A stretch of 64,000 bases of DNA, taken from contig NZ_BDCK01000030.1 of assembly GCF_001613465.1 (NCBI RefSeq), positions 1 through 64,000 on the forward strand, written 5' to 3'. Made by a program: the position numbers and the translations under genes. Each line of letters opens with the position of its first letter. Position 1 is the stretch's first letter. The DNA is from Nocardia niwae NBRC 108934 = DSM 45340 (GTDB lineage Bacteria > Actinomycetota > Actinomycetes > Mycobacteriales > Mycobacteriaceae). Of this stretch, positions 1 to 9,800 are shown piece after piece. The notes beneath the pieces were generated by a model. That model was given only the letters and a program-made list of their open reading frames with translations, made no database searches and had not been told where the DNA came from.

Positions 1-36
1 CCCTTAGCGAGACAGTCCCGGGAGATCTTTTCGTAA

Positions 37-1017
37 TCAATGGGCGGAACGCTGACTGTGGAACTTCCACGCATCACGCACGATGTCGGTGATGTCTGGT
101 TTCTGTGGTGTCCAGCCGAGTTCGCGGTGTGCGAGTTCGGAGGAGGCGTAGAGGGTGGCGGGGTCGCCTGGTCGTCGTGGTGCGGTCTCGATGTCGAACG
201 GGATCTCTGTGACGTCGCGGATGGCTTGGAGGACTTGGTGGTTGGAGTAGCCGATGCCGTTGCCGAGGTTGTAGATCTTGTGTTCGCCGGGGTGGGTGTT
301 GTCGAGGGCGAGGAGGTGGGCGTGGGCGAGGTCGGTGATGTGGATGTAGTCGCGGATGCAGGTGCCGTCGGGGGTGGGGTAGTCGTCGCCGTAGAGGGTG
401 AATTTGTCGCGGTGGCCTAGGGCAGTGTCGAGGGCGAGGGGAATGAGGTGGGTTTCGGGGTTGTGGCGTTCGCCGATCATGGTGCCGTCGCCGCAGTCGT
501 GGGCACCTGCGACGTTGAAGTAGCGCAGGGAGATCGCGCCGAGCGCGGAGGCGCGAGTGTAGGTGGTGATGGCTTTGTCGATGGCGAGTTTGGTGTCGCC
601 GTAGGTGTTGACCGGGTTGGTGGGTGAGGTTTCGAGCAGGGGAAGTTGGGTGGGTTCGCCGTAGACGGCGGCTGTGGAGGAGAAGACGAGTTTGCCGACG
701 TCGGCGGTGTGCATGGCGTCGAGCAGGGCGAGGGAGGCGCGGGTGTTGTTGTCCCAGTGCCATTCGGGGTGGTGCATGGATTCGCCTGCGGCGATGAGGC
801 CGGCGAAGTGTAGGACGGCGTCGTAACCCGCTCGTGGGGTGAGGATTTGGGCGATGTCGTGGACGCGCAGTTGGATGAATTCGGCGTCGTGGGGGACTTG
901 GCGGTCGTCGTTGCGGGAGAGGTCGTCGATGACGGTGACCTCATGTCCGGCGTCGAGGAGCAGGCGTGTGACGGTGGCTCCGACGAATCCTGCACCCCCG
1001 GTGACCAGGATTTTCAT
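37..1017 (-). CDS. galE: GalE-type NAD-dependent sugar-nucleotide epimerase
   Basis: 326-aa extended short-chain dehydrogenase of the UDP-glucose 4-epimerase type, which interconverts UDP-glucose and UDP-galactose using bound NAD. The N-terminus MKILVTGGAGFVGA carries the Rossmann glycine motif, and the catalytic Tyr-x-x-x-Lys appears as YGDTK near residue 145. The ATG at 1017 is chosen because it overlaps the stop of the upstream gene (ATGA); the open frame continues upstream to 1500 but only as a shadow of that gene. It is the last gene seen in the leftward ThiC-like operon, so its true substrate may be a pathway-specific nucleotide sugar rather than UDP-glucose. The family is secure, the substrate is not. 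Confidence 0.88.
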   Translation of the reverse strand: MKILVTGGAGFVGATVTRLLLDAGHEVTVIDDLSRNDDRQVPHDAEFIQLRVHDIAQILTPRAGYDAVLHFAGLIAAGESMHHPEWHWDNNTRASLALLDAMHTADVGKLVFSSTAAVYGEPTQLPLLETSPTNPVNTYGDTKLAIDKAITTYTRASALGAISLRYFNVAGAHDCGDGTMIGERHNPETHLIPLALDTALGHRDKFTLYGDDYPTPDGTCIRDYIHITDLAHAHLLALDNTHPGEHKIYNLGNGIGYSNHQVLQAIRDVTEIPFDIETAPRRPGDPATLYASSELAHRELGWTPQKPDITDIVRDAWKFHSQRSAH

Positions 1018-2042
1018 CTGACCTGCACTTTCATGGCGAGTAGGTGGTCGTGGATGGCCTGTTTGTGCGCGCGGAAGTGGTCTTCGGGACTTTCGCGGCG
1101 TGCGCTGCCGGTCCAGCCGGTGATGCGTTCCCAGGCGCGCTGCTTCACCGTAGTCAATGCGATCGGGTCGGGTGTAGTGTGCCATGCGTCGGCCATGGCG
1201 CGTGCGAGGGCGTGGACGGTTTGGTGGTGGCGGGCGACGATTCGGCCGCTGCTGGTGACGGCGTAGCGGGTGTAGTTGACCGCGTCGGGGCGTAATTGTC
1301 CGAACTCGGTGTCGAACCGGGTGAAGGCGTGGTGGAGGTAGCTCCAGAATCGTCCTGGATCCATCGGCGCCTGGGTGGGGTCCGCTCGCCAGCGCAGCTC
1401 GGCGCGCATCTGCTCGGCGAGGTGCGGCGCCATCTGACCGAAATCGTGGTGGGCGTATGCGCCGTCGAGCATGGCGGTGGCTCGCAGGATCTTCACGCAC
1501 AGCCGGCTGACGAGCAGGTGGAAGTGCGTGGAAGCCGCTCCGGTCGACCAGTGGTCGTGGATGCCGAGCCAGAAGTAGGCCTGCGTGTAGTAGAGCAGGA
1601 TTTCGTAGGCGTCGCGGGCGTCGATTGTGACGGGGTGGTGGTCGGGCAGGCCGCGGTCGGTGGCGGGCAGGCCGAGGTTTTTGAAGTCGTGCCCGAGGGA
1701 GGTTTGGATGGCGCGGTAGTCACCGAGCGGCATAATCATCAAATCCACTGTGGCGGAGAGTTTCTCGGCAAGGTCTACGAGTTGGTCGATCTGGGTTGAG
1801 GGATGGTCTCCGTAGTGGACGTAGAGGAGGTCGACGTCGCTGATCAGCAGCGGCTTGCCGTTGTGGCGGATGAAGGTGGGTTCGCCGCGGGCGAGGGAGC
1901 CGCCGACGATCAGCCAGTCGTCGGCGGGTACGCAGTGCCCGAGCGTACGGAGGTCTTCGGCGATATCGAGGGCTTCCCGGGCGACGGCGGTGGCGTGGGG
2001 GAGTCGGGAGGTGATGCGTTCGGCCAAGGTGGTGGTGTCCAC
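1014..2042 (-). CDS. Nucleotidyltransferase-fold protein
   Basis: 342-aa protein with a pol-beta-type nucleotidyltransferase core: IVGGSLARGE near residue 40, followed by SDVDLLYV, giving the GS...DxD metal-binding signature, and a later acidic strand ATVDLMIMPL. The C-terminal half is helical and has no family I can name. The start is a GTG at 2042, one base from the stop of the ThiC-like gene; the frame extends further upstream only as overlap. It probably transfers a nucleotidyl group to a small molecule, which fits its position between a ThiC-like enzyme and a nucleotide-sugar epimerase. That substrate role is inference. Confidence 0.75.
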   Translation of the reverse strand: MDTTTLAERITSRLPHATAVAREALDIAEDLRTLGHCVPADDWLIVGGSLARGEPTFIRHNGKPLLISDVDLLYVHYGDHPSTQIDQLVDLAEKLSATVDLMIMPLGDYRAIQTSLGHDFKNLGLPATDRGLPDHHPVTIDARDAYEILLYYTQAYFWLGIHDHWSTGAASTHFHLLVSRLCVKILRATAMLDGAYAHHDFGQMAPHLAEQMRAELRWRADPTQAPMDPGRFWSYLHHAFTRFDTEFGQLRPDAVNYTRYAVTSSGRIVARHHQTVHALARAMADAWHTTPDPIALTTVKQRAWERITGWTGSARRESPEDHFRAHKQAIHDHLLAMKVQVR

Positions 2043-2043
2043 T

Positions 2044-3372
2044 TCATGCCCCCGGTTCGCTGGAAGGCGTGGGCACGGGCAGCAGGACGGGTCCGGGCTG
2101 GTGGGCGGGGACGGGTGTTTCCTCGTGCGCTTTTCTCGCCGTGATGTGGGGGCACAGTGAGCCGCAGATGGTGCAGGGCGCGCCTTTGCGCAGGCCGTGG
2201 GTGATGAACGCGTTGCCCGCCAGGCCGGGGTAGAGGGCGTGGCCTTGCTGGATGTCCCAGTCGTTGGCGCGGCGGGCCACGCTGATAGCGCGCTGTCGTG
2301 CGATTTCGGGTTTCCAGCCGCGTACGAGGTCGAGTGCTGTGATGGCGACACGGACCATGCGGATGGAGGTGGCGGTGTCGGGTGCGGTGGGCATGGCGTA
2401 GTGCTCGTTGTGGGTGATGGAGGCGAACATGTCGCCGCCGCACTGTCCGGCCGCCGCGACACCGAGGGCGTTGACGGTGTCGTCGAGGGTGACACCGTTG
2501 TCGATGACCATCGGTCCGGCCAGCCACAGCGGCGCACCGCCCAATGCTTCTTTGTAGGCGGGGATCAGTTCGGGAATGCGGTGCAACGGCATGTGTCCGC
2601 CGCTTTCGCACAACACCTGCACTCCGGCGCTCAACGCGTCTTTGCGGAGTTCGGCCAGCAGTTGGATCTCGCGCCATTTCAAGTCGTCGCCAGCATCGGC
2701 GGTGGCGCCGGGGCGGAAGATGTCGCCGAGGTCGAGGACGACTTCGTAGCGGCGGCAGATGTCGAGGATTCCGTCGAAGTACTCGATCAGGGGGTTGTCG
2801 CAGTGGTGGATGCGCATGTAGCGGGCCAGCAACCCGCCGCCTCGTGAGGTCGTGGGCATGATTCGGGCGGATTTTTCGCTCATCTGCGCGAGGGCGGGGT
2901 TGATGCCTGCGTGGATGAGGACGAAGTCGACGCCAGCCGCCAACCCGAGCTCGAATCGGTCCAGGAATTCGTTGCGACTCAACTTCTTCCGCGGGTCAGC
3001 GAACAGGTCGTATGTCAGGCATGCGCCGAGTGGTACGCCCATGGCTTCCTTCAGATCCGCGCGCAGCGCCACCCCTTCGGGGTTGGTGGTCAGGTCCATG
3101 ACAGCGTCGGGACCGGCGGCGAGGATGACCGCCATGCTTTCCACGATGGTCTGCCGGTCGCGGTCACGCGGCCCCAGTCCGACGAGAGCGGCGACTTTGC
3201 GGCGGGTGTCCTCACCTACGAGCAGCGGTTTGAAGGCCGTCATGTGTCGGCTCGCATGCGACCGCAGGAACACTAGTGTGCCGCTTTCGACCCTGCGGGC
3301 GGCGGTGACGGGGTCGAGGTCTTCGACCTGGCAGGTGGCGATGAACTGGGGATCTGTTGCGAGGGTGAACAT
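2044..3372 (-). CDS. ThiC-like radical-SAM protein (divergent paralogue)
   Basis: 442-aa protein of the ThiC (phosphomethylpyrimidine synthase) family, which rearranges aminoimidazole ribotide to the thiamine pyrimidine using a C-terminal [4Fe-4S] cluster and SAM. The length matches the short bacterial/archaeal ThiC form. Recognisable blocks are GADAVMDLS-like AGPDAVMDLT, SRGGGLLARYM, DLGDIFRPG, the zinc histidines in ESGGHMPL and HNEHYAMP, and a C-terminal Cys cluster CTICGSLC. Several blocks deviate from true ThiC: EGPGH becomes ESGGH, and the Cys motif reads CX2CX3C where typical ThiC is CX2CX4C. The gene sits with a nucleotidyltransferase and an epimerase rather than thiamine genes, so it is more likely a paralogue making another product. 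SD AAAGGA precedes the ATG at 3372. Confidence 0.82.
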   Translation of the reverse strand: MFTLATDPQFIATCQVEDLDPVTAARRVESGTLVFLRSHASRHMTAFKPLLVGEDTRRKVAALVGLGPRDRDRQTIVESMAVILAAGPDAVMDLTTNPEGVALRADLKEAMGVPLGACLTYDLFADPRKKLSRNEFLDRFELGLAAGVDFVLIHAGINPALAQMSEKSARIMPTTSRGGGLLARYMRIHHCDNPLIEYFDGILDICRRYEVVLDLGDIFRPGATADAGDDLKWREIQLLAELRKDALSAGVQVLCESGGHMPLHRIPELIPAYKEALGGAPLWLAGPMVIDNGVTLDDTVNALGVAAAGQCGGDMFASITHNEHYAMPTAPDTATSIRMVRVAITALDLVRGWKPEIARQRAISVARRANDWDIQQGHALYPGLAGNAFITHGLRKGAPCTICGSLCPHITARKAHEETPVPAHQPGPVLLPVPTPSSEPGA

Positions 3373-3389
3373 TTGGTGTGTCCTTTCGA

Positions 3390-3887
3390 TCAGGGATGTT
3401 TCGGAGTGGTGAGCCCGGTTGGCCGCGGTGGGGGTGGTTGGCCGTCGACGACTTCGGTGATCAGGTCAGCCCAGTCGACAGCCAGGGCACTGACGTGGAT
3501 CCATGCCTCATGCACGGCGAGTTCGGCGGCGTGCTCGGCGGCCGCCAGCGTTAGTTCGGCATCGACGTACGCGGCGGCCAGGGCATCCACGGCTGGCCCT
3601 ACGCGTTCGGTGCTGCGTCGTGGCTGAATGTGGTTGCCGACCCAGTTGTCGATCAGCGTGACCACATCGTCTCGGCGTCGGTCGACTCCGGCTCCGCGTT
3701 CGGGGATGACGCGTTGGGTGCGGTGCAGATGCGCCAGCGCCTGCGCCCATCGCGTGATTGGATGGTCGCCCGAGTTGTGGCCGGTCACGCCGCGGAATGC
3801 CGCGCAGAGCTGATGCCAGTCCGGAATCCGAGGCAGCCGAACATCCATCTCGGAGAGCGAAACATGTTGTTGCACAGTTACTGTCAT
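3390..3887 (-). CDS. DUF4254-like protein
   Basis: About 165 aa, mostly helical, resembling the DUF4254 family: a stretch rich in R and D leads into DVVTLIDNWVGNHI, comparable to the 'IDRWV' helix of that family. No catalytic motif is visible. The start is uncertain: ATG 3887 is used here because the N-terminus is then of usual length, but ATG 3932 in the same frame lies only 7 bases after the preceding small gene and may be translationally coupled. It lies between that small gene and the ThiC-like gene in the same operon, so a role in the same pathway is likely. Confidence 0.6.
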   Translation of the reverse strand: MTVTVQQHVSLSEMDVRLPRIPDWHQLCAAFRGVTGHNSGDHPITRWAQALAHLHRTQRVIPERGAGVDRRRDDVVTLIDNWVGNHIQPRRSTERVGPAVDALAAAYVDAELTLAAAEHAAELAVHEAWIHVSALAVDWADLITEVVDGQPPPPRPTGLTTPKHP

Positions 3888-3939
3888 CTGCGCTGAACGC
3901 GTATGTATGGGTGTGTGGCGTTCGGTGGGCATGCTCGGG

Positions 3940-4119
3940 CTACACCTCGGCTCCGAACGAGTAGGCCATCGCCGCGAGATAGGGCAGGCATCCGCCGCCG
4001 TGGGCGGCGTGAGTGTGGAGGATGAAGCGGGCGCGGTCCAGATCCAAATCGGTGGGCTCGGCCGCGCAGTCGCGATACTGCACGGCCCACAGATCCCGTG
4101 TGTTCTGCGAAATTCTCAC
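3940..4119 (-). CDS. Small conserved-looking 59-aa protein
   Basis: A 59-aa reading frame beginning GTG at 4119, ahead of which lies a good ribosome-binding site (AGGGAG, 7 bases upstream). The protein reads VRISQNTRDLWAVQ at its start and ends LAAMAYSFGAEV; it has no domain I recognise. A longer frame starts at 4197 but lacks an RBS. It is the first gene of the leftward ThiC-like operon, facing the XRE regulator. Its placement and RBS argue that it is real. Confidence 0.5.
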   Translation of the reverse strand: MRISQNTRDLWAVQYRDCAAEPTDLDLDRARFILHTHAAHGGGCLPYLAAMAYSFGAEV

Positions 4120-4429
4120 GACAGCTCCCTGACAGTCGGTGGGTGGGCACGCCGATGCCGGGCCCAGGTGCACGCGCCCGAATCCGGCTCCGCCCACTGC
4201 TGATCACTCGCGAAGGGCGGAACAGTGTCGACCGCATGCCCCGGCATCGGGTGCTGGTCCCAGATTCGCGGCCGCGCCTTGCCATCCCAACGCCCGACAG
4301 GGCTAGCCCCACTGGGGCTTGCGCATCGTCTACAACTGGCTGGGATCAGGCGAAAGGGTCATTTGTGCACGTAAAAGCCCTCCACCGCATACTGTGAGAC
4401 AAACTGCGGTCAACCGACTGAGGTGAGAT
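4120..4429. promoter_or_regulatory. Divergent promoter region of the ThiC-like locus
   Basis: 310-bp gap between the leftward operon and the rightward XRE gene, so both promoters must lie here. No strong dyad operator is visible. The XRE gene has a usable SD (GGTGAG) just before its ATG. Confidence 0.5.
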
Positions 4430-5890
4430 ATGAATACTGGGGGACGTATCTGCCGCACATGCCGCACGGCGCTGCCCGCAAGACACGCCGGAAACCTCTG
4501 CCCCGACTGTGCCTCAGCTGCCGGGTTCAAGCATGCGCTCACCGCCGACTTCTTTGACGACCCCACGATCCGCGCGGCGCTCGCGGACCACGACTTCAGC
4601 GTCGTGTTCACCTTGATTCGCGAAGCAACCGGCCTCTCACAACTTCAGCTGGCCGCGTTGCTCGACCTCACGCAGTCCAGAGTGTCAGCCGTCGAACGCG
4701 GAGAACGCCGTCTGACCAGTGCCAAGCTGGTCGCAAGAATCGCCGATACCTTCGCGATCCCTGCTTCGCTACTCGGGTTCGGCTCCGGCTCTGCGAGTAA
4801 TCTGGCCCGCGAGGAGGTGACGTGGGTGGAACGCAGAGACTTCATCACCCTGGCAACCGCAGCTGCACTCGGTTCCCATCTTCACCCGCAACTCGACCGG
4901 CTGGGCAGTATCCTCCCTGACCGGCTTGAGCCAGTCACCCGACCACACATCGGATCCGCCGACATCGACGCCATCGAAGCCATCACCGAAGGATTCCGGC
5001 GATGGGACCTCGCACACGGCGGCGGACTCTGCCGGACCGCGGCACTCACCCAACTGCACCAAGTCCGCGCCCTGGAAGGCGCCGCATGCACCACGGACAT
5101 TCGAACACGTCTGTGGATCGCCACCGCCGACCTGGCGAACATGGCCGGCTGGCTTGCCTACGACATCGAAGAACACGACTCGGCCCGCAAACTGTGGACA
5201 TACGCCCTGCAAACCGCGCACCGCGGAGAAGACCATCCGCGCAGCACCGACCTGACGGTCAGCATTCTGCTCGACATGGCCCACCAGTCCCTGCACCTGA
5301 AACGACCCAATGAAGCACTGAAATTCGTTCAGCTCGCCTCATCGACCGCCGCCAACAGGCGCCATCCGATCAGCACCATCACCGCCGGGTACATCGCCAC
5401 AGTAATGGGCTGGTGCTGGGCATCCCTGAACGACTCCGCAGCCACCCAGCGCGCCCTGGGACTGTCCGAAGACCGCTACGCAACAGCCGAACCCGACACC
5501 ATTCCCTCCTGGGCATGGTTCGTCACGCCCGCGGAAATCGCCGCTCAACACGGCCATGCGATGTATTTGCTGTCGCTCTCCGATCCCAGATTTGCGCCGT
5601 CGGCGGTCGAGCGTCTGTCCACGGCGATCCCTGGACACGCCAGCGAACATGCGCGCAGCCGCGCAGTCGCCTTGCCCACCCTTGCCGGCGCTTGTTTGCA
5701 GGCGGGTGATTACGAGTCGGCCAACCGGTACGGGCGCGAGGCGATCACGGCGATCACCGAGCTGTCTTCACCCCGCTGCTACGTCCGCCTCCGCGACCTG
5801 GACACTATTGCCACCCGACACGACGGCGACCCGATCGTCGCTGAATTCCGCAGCGATCTAAAAGCGGTCCTCGCCACTGCGGCCTCATGA
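4430..5890 (+). CDS. Zinc-ribbon / XRE helix-turn-helix / TPR-like regulator
   Basis: 486-aa regulator. Residues 8-27 hold two CxxC pairs (CRTC and CPDC), a probable zinc ribbon; residues about 65-105 form an XRE-type helix-turn-helix (GLSQLQLAALLDLTQSRVSA); the rest is helical repeats of TPR character, as in other actinomycete XRE-TPR regulators that sense a ligand or peptide. It is divergent from the ThiC-like operon and overlaps the downstream APH-like gene, so it most likely controls both. The added N-terminal zinc ribbon is less usual. Confidence 0.78.
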   Translation: MNTGGRICRTCRTALPARHAGNLCPDCASAAGFKHALTADFFDDPTIRAALADHDFSVVFTLIREATGLSQLQLAALLDLTQSRVSAVERGERRLTSAKLVARIADTFAIPASLLGFGSGSASNLAREEVTWVERRDFITLATAAALGSHLHPQLDRLGSILPDRLEPVTRPHIGSADIDAIEAITEGFRRWDLAHGGGLCRTAALTQLHQVRALEGAACTTDIRTRLWIATADLANMAGWLAYDIEEHDSARKLWTYALQTAHRGEDHPRSTDLTVSILLDMAHQSLHLKRPNEALKFVQLASSTAANRRHPISTITAGYIATVMGWCWASLNDSAATQRALGLSEDRYATAEPDTIPSWAWFVTPAEIAAQHGHAMYLLSLSDPRFAPSAVERLSTAIPGHASEHARSRAVALPTLAGACLQAGDYESANRYGREAITAITELSSPRCYVRLRDLDTIATRHDGDPIVAEFRSDLKAVLATAAS

Positions 5891-6783
5891 CCACCGAGAG
5901 CCAGCTCCCCGGTCGCGCAGCCGTGCGCGCCGCATGTCAAGCGTTCGGCGTCGAGGACCGCGACGCGCAACTGCTGCATCATCGGTCGAACGCAGTGTGG
6001 TTGCTGCCGCACGCTGATCTCGTCGTGCGCCTGGCACCCGACACCGCATACCGCCGCGAGCGCGCTCACACCGCCGTCGCCGTCACACGGTGGCTGGCAG
6101 CCGAAGTCCAACCCATCGCGCTCACTCCAACGGCCGGAACCCAGCCAGTTACCGCCGACGGCGCGATCGCTACGTTCTGGCCCTACCGCCCCTCGCCAGA
6201 TCGGCCAGGTCCGGCCAACCTCGGCACACTGGTGCGGCGGCTGCACTCGGTGGCGCGGCCGCCGTTCCCGGTGCCGCGATACCGGCCGCTGCGGCGGCTG
6301 TTCGAAGCCCTGGCTCTTGATGACGACCGGACGACACACGCACTCACCGACTCTGACCGCGCGTGGGTGCGCGCCCGCGCCGAAGCACTGGTCGGCCAGT
6401 TCACGCAGACCGAGTTCCCGCTCGGGGAGGGCCTGGTGCATGTCGATGTCCACAGCGAGAACGCCGTCTGCGATCACGGTCGGTGGGTGCTGATCGACTG
6501 GGACCAGTGCAGCATTGGGCCGCGCGAACTCGATCTGGTGAACGGGTTGCCCGATCACTTTCATCAACCACAACACGAGCGGGAACGCTTCGCAGCGGCC
6601 TACGGCTATGACCTTCTCGACTGGCCCGGATGGACCTTGCTGCGCGACATCACCGAGCTGCACTCCCTCGGCGCCTACATTCGGCTCGCGCCCACCAAGC
6701 CCGCAGCGGCCGAAGAACTGCGACAGCGCATCCGATCGTTGCGAATAGGGGACAAAGCCGCAATCTGGCAGGCGGTGTCGTGA
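5887..6783 (+). CDS. APH-fold small-molecule kinase
   Basis: 298-aa protein of the aminoglycoside phosphotransferase (APH/choline kinase) fold. The catalytic loop is HVDVHSENAV (near residue 185) and the metal-binding Asp lies in LIDWDQCSIGPRELDL. The start ATG at 5887 overlaps the stop of the XRE regulator, so they are cotranscribed. Fold members phosphorylate antibiotics, sugars, choline or homoserine; nothing here fixes the substrate. Its link to the ThiC-like locus suggests it phosphorylates an intermediate or final product of that pathway. Confidence 0.8.
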   Translation: MTTESQLPGRAAVRAACQAFGVEDRDAQLLHHRSNAVWLLPHADLVVRLAPDTAYRRERAHTAVAVTRWLAAEVQPIALTPTAGTQPVTADGAIATFWPYRPSPDRPGPANLGTLVRRLHSVARPPFPVPRYRPLRRLFEALALDDDRTTHALTDSDRAWVRARAEALVGQFTQTEFPLGEGLVHVDVHSENAVCDHGRWVLIDWDQCSIGPRELDLVNGLPDHFHQPQHERERFAAAYGYDLLDWPGWTLLRDITELHSLGAYIRLAPTKPAAAEELRQRIRSLRIGDKAAIWQAVS

Positions 6784-6867
6784 TCTCGTGCGTCGTTCTC
6801 GGCGACCATCGCAGTGGTCAGTCCGAGCGAGTACCAGCTCGGTGTGCTTGGCGCCGAAGGAGCAGTA

Positions 6868-9800
6868 CTACAGTCCGTAGTCGTAGTCGTAGTCGTGGCT
6901 GTACTCGTAGTTAGTGTCTGTTTCCGGAGTGTCGAAGGGCTCATCGCGGCTCGCCCCATTCTCGGTGGAAACTGTTGGTTGCGCAGAGGCCGGTCCGTGG
7001 TGCGTATTGAGGTCGAGATGGCGGCGAGCCCGGTCTTCGAGGTTGCGTTGCCGCGGTGTCAGCTGCGTGCGGCGCTGTTGTTCGGTGAACGCGTCGTCGA
7101 GTTGGCGTTCCTCGCGAAGCCAGCGTTGTTCTGCCTGCGCCAGTTTGCGTGCGAAGGCGTTGTCGCTGTGGTCTGCGGCGGCCAGCTCGGCGGCGCGCGC
7201 GGCGTGGTTGTCAGCGCGGTGAAGCGTCGCGTCCCAGGTGTCATGCGCGAGGGGCACTGCGGCACGGGTGCGGCGGGCGGTCTCGCGGGCGGCAAGCAGG
7301 TCTTGTTCGGCATTGTTGAGGGCTTGGCGTAGGTACTCGAGGCGGGCAGCGTGCTCCGTGCGGGCGGTGCGTGCGGAGGCGGTGTTGGTGCGCCACCAGG
7401 GGAACTTGGGTGGGTTGGTCTGCGTGGTCGCCTGTTGCCGGTGAGCGAGGGTGAGGGCGTATTCGGCGGACGCGACTGCAGCCTGCGTGTGGCGGGCGGT
7501 GCGGATCGCTGCCGCGTGTTGATCGAGTTCGGCGTGAGCGCGGCGTACAGCGTCGGCGTCGCTGCCCCGCTCATATCGCTGGCTGCGTTCGATGATGAGA
7601 CCCATGTCCAGGATCGGGTCGAGATCGAAAGAGCGCCGAGCACACTGGATCTCGTCTTCCAGTTCCCTATCGCTCATGCGGCGCCCCTGGTCGACCCGGA
7701 GTTCAGAGACCGCGCGGGCGAGTTCGTCGGCGTCGCGGCGCTGCGCGTCGTCGAGCGTTTCAACCAGTCGCCAGCGCAGTGCTGCGGCGGGCTGTTCATC
7801 CGGTAGCGGGCGCTGCGCGGCGGCGGTGCGGACGGCGGTCGATACGTCGAGTCCGGTGTCCGCGGCGTGGGACAGCTCCTCGGCCAGTTGTGGCCAGTAC
7901 GGGTCGGCAGCGATACGGGCGTCGACATCCCGGGCGATAGGTGTCCATCGGCGGGTGTCGGCGTCGAGGTCTCCGAGACGGGAGCGCACCGCGGAGTCCA
8001 GCTCGAGCTGGGTGCGGCGTTCATCGACCGGGTACTGTACCGGCCCGGTCGGACGTCGGTCGTGGTCGCCGATCGCGTGGCTGGCTCGCCAGATCGCGAG
8101 TGCGGCAGTGAGGTTGGGGTCGTGCCCGGCGAGCTGCCGCGCCCACACCGGCGCGGTCTGGGGTGTCCAGGCGCGGGCGGTGGTCTGGATCTGGCTGGAC
8201 AGATTCAGCATCTGCGCGGTGCGTTCCCGCAGGTGGGCGCCGAAGTCTGGATCGTCACGCAGCACAGGCGGGACGTCGGGCACCCACCCCAGCGGGCCGG
8301 AACCGGTGGTGTTGCGGGCGACGCGCCACACCAGTACGGCGGCTTTGTCGTCAGCGGTGTCGAGTTCGCGGGCGGTGACGGCATCGGTGAGCGTCGTGAT
8401 CGGGTCGCGCCCGGCCAGGGCGATCATGGCCAGGTGCTGGCGCAGCACCGGCCACGCCGCCTCGCCGGTGAGACCGGGGACGAGTCGTTCAGCGGCCGCG
8501 GTGACGGCGGCGTGGTGCTCGTCGCCGAGCACTGCATCGGCGGCCGCGGCGAGTGCCTCGAGGTAGGCGTCGACGACTCCGGCGAGCTGGCGTTGGGGGT
8601 CGGCGGCTTGGCGGGCCTGGGTGGTCGCGGAGACTTGGCCGCCGTCGCGGCCGAGGATTTGGGTGAGCAGGTCGATCGCGGTCGGCGGGTGCAGCGCGCT
8701 CCAAGTCTCGGCGGGAGCATCCTGGCCGTCGCCTGCGGTGGCGAGGTAGAGGTGTCCGCCGGCGCGGGCGCGGGTGGCCAGAACATACAGCTGGAAGCAG
8801 TCCTCGCTGCCGGTCAGCACGCCGTGGCAGGTGTCGGTGGTGAGCCCTTGCGCGGAGTTGATCGTGCGGGCGTAGCCCAGCTCGACGCATTCACGCACGT
8901 AGTCCGTTGGCAGGGTAACCTTGCGGCCGGATCCGATGTGGGTAGCGGTGATCCGCCCGTCCGGGTGGACGGCACGGACCTTCCAGCGGTAGCCGTTGCG
9001 GACATGATCGGTCTGCGAGATCCGCAGCCGATAGTTGTTTTCCCTGGTCGTGATGATGTCCCCGACCGAGGCCGAAAGCCCGTCCGACAGCAGCGTTTCC
9101 GGTCCGTGCAAGCCTTCGCGGCGGAGGCGTTCGTCGCGGGCGAGGGCGTTGAGCTGGCGCACCAGCTCGTTGGTCGGCGCCAGCAGCGCGACGTCGCGGC
9201 CTTGGGCGTAGTCGACCCGCCAAGCCCGGTACGCGGCGTGCACCACGGCACCAAGGGTGCCGACGTGGACGCGGCCGTGGTCGGTGTAGAACGCGATCGC
9301 GACCGTATCGCCGTGGCGTAGGGCGAGGCTGGCGGCGCGCTCGCTCGGGTTGTCGAAGCGGACGACGCTGGTGAGGGTGGCGGCGCCGGCGTGGTGGACG
9401 ATGTCGCGGATAACGCCCCCGGCTTGCACGGAAGACAGTTGCCGGTCATCACCGACCGCCCGCACGCTCGCTCCGCGTTCGATCAGCCAGGACATGGCCG
9501 AATCCAGTTTGAGGGTAGGAGTTTTCGCGACCTCGTCCAGTACGACCACGGTGCGGGGTCCGATCGCCCGCACCCAGTCCGGTGCGTCATCGAGGGCCCG
9601 CTCGCCGGAGCGGATGTCGTTGATCACCGTGACGAGCATGTCCACGGTCTTGGACTCCGCACCGATCTCGCTGCTCAGGACGCCAGCGGCCGGTCCTTCC
9701 GGTGCCAGCCCGAGCACGGTGCCACCTTCGGCGGTCCAAGCGCGCACCAGCGCGGCCATGGCGGTGGTCTTCCCAGTCCCGGCCGGGGCGATCGCGACAT

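Noticed and set aside
6890..6930. Short TAGTCG repeat at the relaxase 3' end as a regulatory repeat
   Set aside because: It is inside the relaxase coding sequence and simply encodes the Tyr-Asp-rich C-terminus.
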